This document shows, in pieces, positions 11,201-23,702 of a stretch of DNA of 64,000 nucleotides. Position 1 is the first letter of the stretch, and each line of letters begins with the position of its first letter. A program made the translations under genes and the position numbers. A model generated the notes under the pieces. The model made no database searches. It was not told the DNA's origin and was given only the letters and a program-made list of their open reading frames with translations. This DNA is from Thuidium tamariscinum (lineage: Eukaryota; Streptophyta; Bryopsida; Hypnales; Thuidiaceae): NCBI GenBank assembly GCA_947034885.2, contig OX344756.2:13512098-13576097 (forward strand). The letters run 5' to 3'.

Positions 11201-14200
11201 ATGACGGACGTTATGGATGCAGGAGGCGATGTTCCGTTTAAGCTTGCATTGACAGGCTATGCTGGGAAGCTCAAAGTAGTGAATTTGCCGCCCGTCCGTC
11301 GGGAATCACCGCTAAGCAACCTCCCGGACCTTGTACTTGTAAGTGACATGTGTTGGGTTCTAATTTCTTCTGGCAACAACTAAGAACATTCAAAATTAAT
11401 CCTAGTTTTGAGCGCATTCGCCAGATCCTTATGTACACGGTTTAGGGAACTCACCTACTGTGCTCTTTCTACTCGCAGCCCTCTCCATTTCCAGCTCCAA
11501 CTCGAGAAAGTGAGTTCAAGAAAATCGAAGAGGAATGGCTTACTCCCTGCTTAGATGAGGCGGCTAGCGATCCTGCGCGCTGTGGAAAGCAGTGGGACTT
11601 CGACTGGTTTGGTGAAGGTGCATTGATCAGTGATGACATTTACGTTTCTGGCTTCTTTTCTTGTCTAAATTCAATCATCTTATTTTCTAGTTGCACAAGG
11701 GATTACGATCATGTTGTGAAGAATTGCATCCTTACAGTAATTCCGTGCTTGAAATCTTGTTTCAGGTACTTTAGATTATCTACAACCATCATTGCCACGC
11801 GTGGCAGTCGCGCCTGTCTGGGAACCACCTTACCGACGCAAGAATATCGAGGATTGGATACCAGATTTTGAACAAGTTAGTATTCCTTATGTCTTTTCAG
11901 TTATATTTGATGTATAAAATATTAGATATACTAAATGCTCTTCCATATGCTAGTAGACTATTTGTTCATTACTATGCAATTTTGGCAAAGCTGTTCCTGA
12001 GGCTTCGGAACTGAGTGGATGTGTATGCTTAGTTAGATTTGGCTTAGTAGTTTGTATAATTTTTTGTTTTTGACCTCTTCTTCATGTTCCTCTCAGGTGG
12101 AAACGGAACACGCACTCAACTCTCAAAATTCCTCATCAGTGCTACGAAAACCGGATCATCCTGAGGACTTTGTGAGAGGGAGCACCAGTAACCATCCCTT
12201 TCGACCAGGTGGATTTGATCTTCCTCAAAGTTCCGGCAAAACTGTCCCTGAAGGATCTCTGAATGGAGATTGGCTACGAGAAGTGCTTCATGGTGGTCCT
12301 TTACAAAAAGTTGCTCCTGGATTCAAGCATGGTATAGATTTCGGATTGCCGGAGGTTAGCTATTTGATCGTTTCAGTACACGCCCTTGGAAATAGAGAGC
12401 GAGCACCATCTTCTCTACTTGGTAATTGGGGAACAATGGTGTGTCTCAGGAGATACTTCCATGTTATATACGTGTTTTGAGAATGAGAAATGAAGATGTG
12501 AGTTGTTAGGGACTATGAGTCAAATAGAAAGACCTTTTATTTTTGTCACCCTCAGTTCTTTTGGCCGTGCTATTGTTCACTGACCATTCGGGCTGTGTTG
12601 ATTCGGTGAACAAATGCTTTACGCGTCTCAAGATTTTCCGTGTAGACGATTATGTGTATGTAACCGGATTTTCTATTTTTTGATGTGCAGCCTTATCTGG
12701 AGCGACAAGACTGGGATGTGACAGCTGAAGCTTCAAGATCTACCCAAGCTCAAGAGAGCTCCGTTTTCAATCATGCAAGTCTTTTTTTGATTTTTTAATT
12801 TTGTACTCCTGATTCACTTGTATTTTCTTTTACTAATTAAGGTAACAGAACTTAGAATACTTGTCTCACATAACAATGAGAAAAACATTTAGTCTTGCTG
12901 AATTCAGTACAACACAATTTTGAGCTGAGAGACGAAGACGTGAATGTGTTTATGCAGGATGGAGGAATCGCACGTTTCGATGATCTGTTCAAAAAGACCA
13001 GGGATGAGAGCGAGACTCCAGCGGAAAGTAATGATGAAGAAGAAGGTTTGGTTTGTTCCTTCATCTGATATATTCATTGCTTAACACAGTTTTTCTAGTT
13101 TTTTCTTTGGTACGAATATATGCTCATTCCGTTCAATATATTTTTTTTCTGTGGAGGCAGCATTGACACAGCTGAGTCATGGTCAATTCAAAGGGTTGAC
13201 AACAATGATCTGAGTTGAGAGTTGGATGCTTATTTTGATGTACTGTTTGTGCCAGAGCAAGAAATTGATAAGGAAGCAAGCGCAGTATTTCTAGATGTAC
13301 AATCTGACACTGGACACCAGACTAAGCGGAATCAAGATATAGTCTTAGATGAAGTACTGGGAGATCCCAATGATGTAGTGAAAATCGCAAAGGCCAACAT
13401 AAAGAAGGCTGAAAATAGAGAGGTACATGAACTTACTTTGTTATCGTTTGCTCTTTGGCAATGTTTCCATGAAACAATGACCGAATCATTTCACTTTTTA
13501 GGTGGAAAATAGTAGCTTGTGGTCTTTAAATATAAAACTTGAAGATGTGAAACCTGTTGAACTCCACCTAGAGAATTCAAAATCAGTTGAGGCACATCTA
13601 GTGCATGAAGTTCATGCTTCCTTGTGTTCTGCTTTTGAATTGCCCTGTTGACTTGTGTTATGTTTGCCATGATGAATAGTGTCGGCAATTATATTAATGG
13701 AATACTTCTTCGTCTCTGCTTGGGAGTGATAAGCTTTATTTTAATCGCTTGAACTGGGTGTTCTGTTGTGCTCTTTCTATGCACGTTGTATTGAAGCATG
13801 AAACTATATTCACCGTTTATGTGGCATCAAAGACATTAGGAAGGTTGGGGTTCCTTCATGCGGATTTCCAAATTTGATATGCAGGTATGGGCAGTGATGG
13901 AGCCTGTTCCGAATATTGCTGAGCGTTTCGAAGAACTCGTGCCAGACCTTGCTCTTTCTTTTCCGTTTAAGCTGGATACCTTTCAGAAAGAGGTATATTG
14001 GTTTTACAATAATTTTCCTTTCGCAGCGCAAAAACAGATGCTTCAAAACCTTTTGGAAATTGGTCTCCGTCTCTCAATTTCACGGTTTTCCAATGATTCT
14101 TTGTGGGGACTAAATCATGCGAAGTATATTCCTGCATTACGCTAGTGGTCGTTTTGTACTGATTATGATTAAGTGCATAAAAATTTATGTGCTCTAAGCC

Positions 14201-17200
14201 CTTTGTTAGTAAGATAATTGCGATCATACCCTTAGTGGATAGATTGTGCTTTACGACATGTTTGTGACCGAGGGATGAATTCTTCGCTTGTTTTCTCAAG
14301 CCCTTTTAGCTTGATAGCTAAAAATTGTTTCCGACACTTGGCATTTGTCTGAAGTGGCTGTTGTGTAAATGTGCAGGCAATTTATCACTTGGAAAGAAAC
14401 GAGTCGGTGTTTGTAGCAGCACATACGTCTGCTGGGAAAACTGTTGTTGCTGAATATGCTTTCGCGTTGGCTGCCAAAGTGGGTTCTTTCTTTAATTCTC
14501 CGATATTTGCAGAATGCTTTACATGCTTGTATCTGTACTTTGGGGGGCTTGTGGAGTCGGATCCAAGTCATCTGCGTTGTATAAGTGGAGTTAGCTATCC
14601 GCAAGCTTGGACTGATGATTTCCAATATCCTTGTCAATTGATGCGAAAACTATGAGGAATGGAAGTTTATTGTGAATTGTATAAATATCCATTTATTAGA
14701 AGCTCATCGCTAATGTTGCACTCTTACTGTGATCAAGTGGGTCGCTTCTGTGGGATATGCTTTACCTTAGGTCATGTGAGTGCATTTGATTTTAGTGTAA
14801 AATCTTCTGATGAATTCATTGTGTTTCATGAGTGTAGCAATGTACGCGAGCAGTATATACCTCTCCCATAAAGACTATCAGCAATCAGAAATTCCGAGAT
14901 TTTGGTGGAAAATTTGATGTAGGTCTGCTGACTGGAGATGTTAGCTTGCGACCCGAGGCGTCTTGCCTGATCATGACTACAGAAATTTTGCGTTCTATGT
15001 TGTACAAGGGTGCGGACATCATCCGAGATATTGAATGGGTATGCTCTACTAAATTACCTAGCCATGGATTTGTATGCTCTCCGGGAGCTGATATATTATG
15101 GATTCGTTTGGTCGCATTGATCCTTTTCCTTTATTTTGTGTCTGATTGGGATAATCACGATTACTTGAAAGTGGGCAATTTGGTAGACCAATATTATCCT
15201 AGTGATTTAATACTCTTGTTGTATTGTATTATGTAACACTGTTTTGTCGACGAATTGTCTTATTTGAAAGCTACTATAGGCAAAAGCGGGTGAAAAAGTA
15301 TTATATGATTTGTCAAACTTCGTTTCTTTTCGTGATCGAGACATGGAACACTAGGTCTTTCACTGGGGTGGCCGTTGGCACATAGCATTACATTTAAAGT
15401 ACAACTTTTCCCGTGGACCTTGTAATTATTGCAGGTGATTTTCGATGAGGTACATTATGTAAATGATGTGGAGAGGGGTGTGGTGTGGGAGGAGGTGATC
15501 ATCATGTTGCCGCCTCATGTTAACTTGGTTTTGCTGTCTGCTACTGTAAGTTCCCTGGAATCTCTCGGTATATTTGCACCTTGACTCTTTCCTTTCGACG
15601 ATGTACCCTCCTCGTCAACGTGTGATATTTTTCAACTGGATCGCTGATCGAGACCTCGTGCTGTTGAGGATGAGGTCCCACCATTTGCGTTTCTAGGAGA
15701 TACGTATATTTTCAGAATAAAATCTAACGGAGATATTAAAGTTGTCTTTTGATTCCGCACTATTTCATATTTGTGATTGAACCACCAGAAAAGGCTTGCC
15801 AACACTTATTCATGGCATTATTTTTTAGATTCACTCCTACCTTTCACTGAAATTATTTTGAGTGACTGTAGGATTACTCTATTATGCGAGATTGCTTAAT
15901 AAGAAATTCCAGAATCCATACCACGATTAAGTGTTTGGGAAGTACTACTGATGACTTACCCTGGATTGTTGATATCAGGTACCAAACACATTTGAGTTTG
16001 CAGATTGGATAGGCAGGACAAAGCGGAAAAAGATTTTCGTTACAGGGTAAGGTTCTCTTGCTCGATGTCGAATTCGTGTAAATCGTTATACAAGGAGACG
16101 GACTTTTGTCCTCAGAATCATGAAAATTACTCTTTCAGGGTAACTGTTTACTAAAGCTCAGAGGAACGACTACTGTTATATATTCAGAGATGGACTAACC
16201 ACGATGTTTGTTTTCCATGTTCAGAACTTTGCAGAGACCAGTTCCGTTGGAGCACTGCATTTATTATGGAGGGGAGCTGTACAAAATCTGCGAGCAATCA
16301 ACGTTCTTACCGGAAGGTATCAGAGATGCCCAGAAAGCGCATCTTGCTAAGACGACCAAGGCCTCTACAGCCCCTGGTGTAGGAAGTGCTGGTCAGGCTC
16401 GTGGAGGGGGCACCCAAGGACGTGGGGGAGGACTTCCTGGCCGTGGCGGCGGTATGGCAGGTAGGGGAGGTGACAATCAAGGAAGGGGAGGAGGTCGGAA
16501 GGGACCTACGTCAAAGCAAATTGCCCAGGGAACCATACAAACTGCTATGCGTGGGGGTGGTACTGGTTGGAGGTCAGAAACCTCACAGTGGTACACACTT
16601 ATCAACAACCTCAATAAGAAGGGGTTACTCCCTGTATGTTGATCTTTCACCCCTCAATGTAGACCAATCTTGGTTTTTCTCTACGCGTGATCTGTTCAAC
16701 ATTGCCATGCTTGGCGTGTCGTTGCTCAGGTTCTTTCATTTAGTTGCATCAGTTTTTCACTACGAGGATGGGTTATACTTACGAGGATGTGTTCTGCAGG
16801 TGGTGGTGTTCTGTTTCTCAAAGAACAGATGTGATCAATCAGCTGACAGTTTAAGCTCCATCGATCTTACTGTACAGGCTGAAAAGAGTGAGATATACAT
16901 GTTCTGCCAGAAAGCATTCTCCCGACTGAAGGGATCAGATCGACGACTACCTCAAGTATGAATATAAATGATCTTTTTGGTTTACCGAAGCATTATCTTC
17001 ACTTTCTAAATTCAATGTTTCAGATTGAGAATTCCGAGGCTGAAGCGTCTTTTCTTTTCGTCATATAACCAAGGTTTTCTTCAGTCTATCATTATTCGGT
17101 ATTGTTTGTGGACTGACGGATTTCTTTGGTATTCAGGTTGTGCGTGTGCAAGAGCTGCTAAAGCGGGGTATTGGTGTACATCATGCTGGCCTGCTACCCA

Positions 17201-20200
17201 TAGTGAAAGAGGTTGTAGAAATGCTCTTCTGTCGTGGTGTCATCAAGGTCTGCTCTCAAAACCTCTTTATGTCTCAGGTTTTTAAAGGAGTTTTGAGTCA
17301 TTTGCGGCAATGAAGGATTTGAAAACTATCTCACGGGTTGTCCTTCATTATCTGCAGGTCTTGTTCTCTACCGAGACTTTTGCTATGGGCGTGAATGCCC
17401 CAGCTAGAACGGTGAGCTAAACTTTGAATTTATCTATAGCTTTGCATGCCAATTTTTCTTTCTGGATAGGCGTCTTCAAGTAGTATCACTTGAGGAGCTA
17501 CAATCTTTGCAACTAGCAGCTGACTTTCAAGACTATGTGCGAATTATGTTCCTGTAGCAGCATCCTGAATCTTTCAGTAATCCGTGAAATATCTGCAGGT
17601 AGCCTTCCACAGTCTTCGGAAGCATGATGGAAAGACTTTCAGGCAAATCCTACCTGGCGAGTATACACAGATGGCAGGGCGGGCTGGTCGACGTGGTCTA
17701 GATAAGGTCTACTTTTTCACTTTAGTGTGATGGCTGTACTTCTAATTTTTCTCAGACGTATATCTTAGTGAGTACCTGTTGAAGGTATCTGCTTGTGATA
17801 TTACATTAGCTATCACGACCGGTTTCAGTCAAGAAAGAAAGCTCACTGTTTAGCATCAGTTTCTTGTGTTTCTTGTGTACCTGGCGAGTATACACAGATG
17901 ACGGGTATTTTCGACTCAGCTCATATCCATTCTAACATACCGGCCACCAATTTGGATCTTTAGGTAGGCACAGTTGTGATAATGTGCTGGGATGATATTC
18001 CAGAAGAGGGAGATTTGAAGCGCTTGTTGACTGGAAGGCCAACTAAACTTGAATCTCAGTTTCGCCTCACATACAGCATGATTCTCAACCTACTTCGTGT
18101 TGAAGATCTAAAGGCAAGCCCTTTTATCTTAGCAGCGCTACTCGGATGAGCTTTCTTATTGTTGTTTTGACATCAGGTATTCTGATTCTGTTTCCACCTT
18201 CAACTTGTAGGTTGAGGATATGCTCAAGCGGAGCTTTGCTGAATTCCATGCTCAACGAGCTCTACCTGAGCAGCAGCAACAGCTACTGGAACGTGAAGGT
18301 GCCCTTTTAAAGATGAACGTTAAAATCGAGTAAGGATCATTTTTCAACCTGAGTACGCGTGCTAATTGTTGCAAGTTGTGGTGGCGTCTGCAACTAAGAG
18401 TCGTTGTGAATTTGTAATATATGATCAAAGATTTCCTACTGAGCAACGCATCTTTGCAGTTGCATACTTGGTGAGCCGTCTATAGAGGACTATTTCAATG
18501 TTTCTCTAGAGTACGACAAGTTAGGAGACAAGATTCAAGATGCTGTTATGCAGTCTAGGGGAGGACAACAAGCACTTGTTGCAGGTCGAGTAGTGCTTGT
18601 TCGTAACTCAGTTGTAAGTATGATTCACTCTATTGATATTTGTTGCTGCTTTTTGCATTAATGCCTTCATATTCGGAACACCTCCCTAGCAAGTATCCTT
18701 GTTTTTATTTTACTTCTTTTTCAATACCGCTTCTACAGCCAGCTGTACTCTTGCACTCTAAAAACAACCGGATGTCTTGTTCGTAGGTCCCAGTCCCTAC
18801 CTTGGGGGTGATAGTGAGAACGGGCTCAGGGAACACAAAAGCACCCATTGTGCTGGCTCTTCATAGGGCTCCTCTTCCAGCTGCAAGAGGAAATCCTGCC
18901 ACAGCAGCCATCACTAAAGCCAGTCATGAGCTTGCACAAGAGGGGTACTTCATCAGTCAAAAAGGGAAAGGCAACAATGACGATTTCTTTATGGGTGCTG
19001 GTTCTCGTAAAGGAACTGGTGTCATGAAAATCACTCTGCCCCACTATGGAACAGCTGCGGGTTTAGGGTATGTGGTCATGGAAGTCGACAACCGAGGATT
19101 TCTCATTTTATGTAAAGCAAAGATACGTGTTGACTCCGGCCGGCTGTTGGAGGATAATTCGCCAGTTGCTTATACATCAACTGTGAAGGAGCTCCTTCAA
19201 CTCGAACAAGAATATCCTGGCCAGGATCCGCCTGCACTTGACCTTTTGAAAGGTGAATACTCATTGAAATCTCCATATCTATGTATTACATGATGCTCCG
19301 TCTTGTTGTGCAGTTCTGCTGCATTGTTGGAAGTATTTCAACATGGTGGGTAATATTACGTGACACCAAAGCAGTATTGTTATAAAATGTGACAGACTTG
19401 AAGTTCAACGACTTTGATGTAGTGGAGGCATATCAGAAACAGCAGGGTTTGCTCGAGGCCATGGCACGAAACAAGTGCCATAAATGTCCTAAGCTTCAAG
19501 AACACTATGCTCTTGTGAAGAACCAACACATATTGAAAGAGCGAGTTAGAGAGCTGAGATACGAGCTTTCTGATGCAGCACTCCAGCAAATGCCTGATTT
19601 TGGAAAAAGGGTAAGATGTAGTTTATAGAAGAAAGCAAAATTTATTGGACTAATCTTGTTGATTACTCATCAAATTATTATTTGTACCTGGGAATGGTGA
19701 TCCTCTCTTCTGCGTCATAATGCATGGCTTCTCTTACGCTTGCTCACCGAGTGCGTTAATTAGAGGTGCAATCATGAATTGCACTTAGGAAATTCACAAC
19801 ATAATAGAATCGTTTCAATTTCGTGGCCTCTTGTAGTGGTCTCGAATTTCTAGAAGGTTCTTTTTCGGGGTTTTGCAATTCACAGATTTTGACTATGTCC
19901 GTGACCTTATATTTCTAATTTGGCTGGCGTGCAGATAGAGGTGTTGCAGGATGTGGGGTGCATTGATACGGAACTTGTTGTACAGCTCAAAGGACGCGTA
20001 GCCTGTGAACTCAATAGTTGTGACGAGCTTATTGCGACAGAGTGCCTCTTCGATAATCAATTGGGTGATTTGGACCCTGCTGAGGCTGTCGCACTTCTTT
20101 CCTCTTTGGTCTTTCAGCAGAAGGACGCCAGTGAACCGATGCTTACAGAACGCCTGGAACAAGCTAAAAACAGGCTCTACAATACAGCTATTGATCTCGG

Positions 20201-20805
20201 ACAACGTCAGAAGAGCTTTGATTTGCCACTTGATCCGGAAGATTATGCACGTGCCAACTTAAAGTTTGGGCTCATGGAAGTTGTCTATGAATGGGCTAAG
20301 GTATTTTTTCTACTTTTCTGTTGAACTCATTCAAAATCCTTTCCTCAAAAAATTTCAAACTGGACTCATCTCCTTATTCAAAGTCTAAGGGTCGCTTTCC
20401 TTGTTTGATTAGTAATTAGTAGTTTCAATACCGGTAATCTCTCGGATACATCTTGCTGACTGACAACCTTACCCGAAACCCTCAATGTGATGGTGCTTCT
20501 CTTTTGAAAATCCTGAGTGAGTTCAATTGATCATCACAAAGGTGTCTTATCTAATTTGGGCTGTGACATTGATACTGGAACAGGGGACTCCTTTTGCTGA
20601 CATTTGCGAAATCACAAATGTACCTGAAGGCTCAATTGTACGCACAATTGTTAGGCTTGATGAGACTTGTCGAGAGTTCAGGAACGCCGCTCGACTTATT
20701 GGTGATTCGACCCTCTTTGAGAAGATGGAGCAGGCTTCAAATGCCATTAAACGAGACATTGTATTTGCAGCTAGCTTGTATGTCACAGGTGTTCCTGTTG
20801 TATAG
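11201..20805 (+). CDS. SKI2: SKI2-like DExH-box RNA helicase of the cytoplasmic SKI complex
   Basis: This helicase feeds RNA to the cytoplasmic exosome for 3'-5' decay, working with SKI3 and SKI8 (family knowledge). I assembled exons 11201-11338, 11479-11617, 11766-11875, 12097-12354, 12691-12774, 12958-13045, 13220-13422, 13502-13609, 13885-13992, 14377-14478, 14838-15038, 15435-15545, 15979-16046, 16225-16633, 16800-16955, 17137-17247, 17358-17411, 17599-17706, 17964-18113, 18211-18329, 18460-18613, 18787-19252, 19396-19610, 19935-20300 and 20584-20805, giving 1415 codons plus stop with consistent phases (Arabidopsis SKI2 is about 1350). Walker [10 protein letters not shown] lies near residues 426-434, DEVH at 517-520, SAT at 548-550 and [10 protein letters not shown] at 840-849, followed by the arch and C-terminal DSHCT regions. 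An RGG-rich stretch sits near 631-665. Introns 12775-12957 and 18114-18210 use GC donors. The exon at 13502-13609 could be skipped without changing frame. The acceptor at 13219 is chosen because earlier acceptors meet an in-frame TGA at 13216. Confidence 0.93.
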
Positions 20806-21528
20806 TACCTCAAGGTTGTATCATTTCCACACCATTGGTGTTTCTGTACTTATCTCTTGTTACTAATCAATACATTTTTCCTTTGGAATCACATGCTGGC
20901 CAATCTTATGGTCACGAAATGAATGTCGCACATTTACGCCTAGGTTTCATCAACCATTGGAGAGCCGGAGCTTTCAGAAAGCGGCTCTTCAACTAGCCAC
21001 AGATGCTCAGCGTGTTCGCCATGGGGATTGGAAATTCTGTCATCAACCATTCGCATTGAAAGCCACGCCTCCAAGCGCCGAACCTGCACCGGTTGTTTTT
21101 CTCACAGTTTAGGGTATACATCATGGCTTCAGATTCATTCAGTCACCAGGTGTCTTACAGTACGGTAACAGCGAATGTAAAATGACACTGGCTTGAAGCT
21201 CAAGAGGAGGATTACCTGGGTTAATGGAACCACCACCACGTCCTGACGCTCATCAACAACCCAAGTTGCCTTCGGCGGCTCATTCTTTTCAACCTCCTCA
21301 CAGCCAACAGCCGAAATCAGGACTCAATTGAAGAAAGCTTTGAAAATTTGGACTCAGAGGTCCATTCATAGCGGAGTCGACCATCCATGTGTCAAAATAG
21401 CAAGATTCAAACTCTGCGTGTTCAAAGTAATTTTTCACATAATACATGTGTCACCGTCCAAAACTGAAGTTCTCTAGGCATTGTACAACAATAAACACAT
21501 GCAAGAGATGTTATTTCAACCTTTTAAG
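20806..21528 (+). other. SKI2 3' untranslated and downstream region
   Basis: No open frame of note follows the TAG at 20803-20805. An AATAAA lies at 21490-21495 and could serve polyadenylation, although it is nearly 700 bp past the stop, so an earlier weak signal is equally possible. Confidence 0.35.
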
Positions 21529-21648
21529 GTGTGTTCACACTTGGTGTTAGGGGTGATGTTTGTGATGTGAATCTAATTGAGAAGTAGGTTTAAATTTGTA
21601 CCTAAGTCCCTCATTAACATCATTCTTTAATACCAAGTGTGAACATAC
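21529..21648. mobile_element. Short MITE with ~20-bp inverted ends
   Basis: The ends GTGTGTTCACACTTGGTGTTA and, reverse-complemented, GTATGTTCACACTTGGTATTA pair with three mismatches across a ~120-bp segment. I could not define a convincing target duplication, so the superfamily is open. Confidence 0.55.
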
Positions 21649-22228
21649 ATTTTTAGTCAATTAGTATGAATCAAGGCTTTTTTAGGGGACCAATGTCCCC
21701 TTGCCACCTTTCCTCTACAATCCACTTCTTAGAAGAATGATTGCTAGTTCATCAGATTTTGACAAATCTATTGAAATTTTGATCCAAAAAAGAAGTCCTA
21801 GTATGAATTAACAATTTGTTCATTTTTGGGCCTTAGTCTAGGCCTAAAGTACATGGAACTATAAGTATAAGGGCCATATGACTAGAATTTCTTCTTATCA
21901 AGCCTTAAACCATCTCCACATCTTTTTTTTACAATTCTAACATTGATTTTTCAAGTCAAAATGGAAGTGATGGGGACGTGAGACCCATACTTCTTTAACA
22001 TTAGCTTTTCTAATATCATGTCCTCTATTCTCACAAAACAAATGTATCCAACTCAAAACTCACTCTATATTCTCACTATAATATTAGTATGCTACAAATA
22101 GAGTTCAACAAGTCCTAAAAGGCTCTAAACCACCTTTTAGACCCTTGCAACTTTTAGGCAATTGTTTCATGTCACTTTTATATACAGCACTCTCAATTGC
22201 CACAAAGCTAAACAACCCCATTGACAAT

Positions 22229-22382
22229 TACTACAAAAAAAATGAGGATATAAATGACTTGTCCACAATAATTGTAGTAGTCATTTCTTGTTTACAATGA
22301 TTGCAACATAGTCAATTTGCACTCATTGTTAAGTTACAGTCATTGTGGACAAGTCATGGTAGACACTTTCTTTTTAGTAGTA
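22229..22382. mobile_element. CACTA-like MITE, 154 bp
   Basis: Long inverted ends begin TACTACAAAAAAAATG on the left and, reverse-complemented, TACTACTAAAAAGAAAG on the right. Pairing continues inward with a shared block around ATGACTTGTCCACAAT. A 3-bp AAT flanks both sides (22226-22228 and 22383-22385). The TACTAC ends and 3-bp duplication suit the CACTA superfamily. Confidence 0.6.
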
Positions 22383-22385
22383 AAT

Positions 22386-23702
22386 TACATATATTTTGCA
22401 TTCCTGCACAATGACCTTACAAAAAAGTTTGGGGATACATTCAATCTTCTCTAATGACACTACCTTGGAGACAAATAAGTCTCCAACTATAAGCACCCGT
22501 TATCATTACTTATTGCAATTCCACCCAAAATTGTTTGGAATTAATATAAATGAATACAATGAGTCTCATTGCAATTACAATATAGGTCTCTCAAAGTGAA
22601 AAAAATACTTTGACTTCAAAATAGAAAGATATTAATTGTGGGTTGAAATTCATTTGAACAAATTACTAATAATGAATAGCAGGTTCACCCATAAATAAGA
22701 ACAATATGTCAAAAAGATTACAAAAAGCATCAAAATGGTAGATTCAAGGAATGATACTTGCTCAATGACTTCTCTTGGAAAATTTAGTTACAACATTATC
22801 CTTGACCATTCTTAGTTTATTGTTAGATTTTGATATTTAGGGCAGATTTCTATGCACCTAGAATCAACCAAACCTTGTATAAAACCCTTCAATAATCAAA
22901 ATCCTACATAGAAGTTTGTAATAGTTGCAAGAGTAGAATCATGATTGTTGGCCGATAATGTTTTGGAGAAGAGGCTCATAAAATGCAAGGCAAGTTTTTG
23001 ACTTTTAAAAAACTATTTTCAACATTGCACGTCAATTCTTAGGTTGCTTTCAGTTGGACAACCAAACAAAGCTATAGATAAAATGTAGTATCTTCCTACT
23101 CATAGAAATAGAAGCATCATAAAATTTGGCAATAACAACTCTAATTCTATAAAAATTCAAAAATTCTTTCTCACTCCACCCCACTCCACTCTTCCTTTCA
23201 ATTCACTCTCACTATTCATAACCACTCATACCTTACTCACAATCTAACATGAAAAAGTTGTCTAGTTAGATGTTAAGAAAAATATGTAACCAAGAGAAAT
23301 ATACAAGGTAGGGATCCCCATAAATGCCACTTTTTTTTATAAGATCATAGTTACTATTGTTAAACTCACCAAATTTTTTAATATTTTCTTGTTGGAAACT
23401 AAAAGAACAACACACTAGGAATTGTTTCATTTGGATATTCAATATAGAAGTTGTAAGGGATCAAAGTATTTTGTGGTTGATCTTTAAAAATTGTTTTATC
23501 AATGGAGGTAAATATTGATTAACAATATGTACATTTAGTAAAGATGGAACTTTAGTAAAACAAATGTCGATGTTTATTGACAAAAACAAGGCATAAATAA
23601 TGTCAAATTTGCCTATGAAAGAAGGTATAGTATTACCATGACAAGCGGTTCAAGGTGGCAAAAGAGGCATGAAGAAGAAGGATCCAAAACCAACTCACTC
23701 AC
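22386..23702. other. AT-rich intergenic or intronic DNA, nothing recognised
   Basis: No gene or repeat boundary stands out. If the minus-strand gene at 23703-25147 is real and intact, its further exons would have to lie here or beyond, but none could be recognised. Confidence 0.35.

Noticed and set aside
17025-17136. Possible extra SKI2 exon after the acceptor near 17024
   Set aside because: The frame hits TAA quickly, and the next acceptor at 17136 gives [16 protein letters not shown], directly continuing the family sequence.
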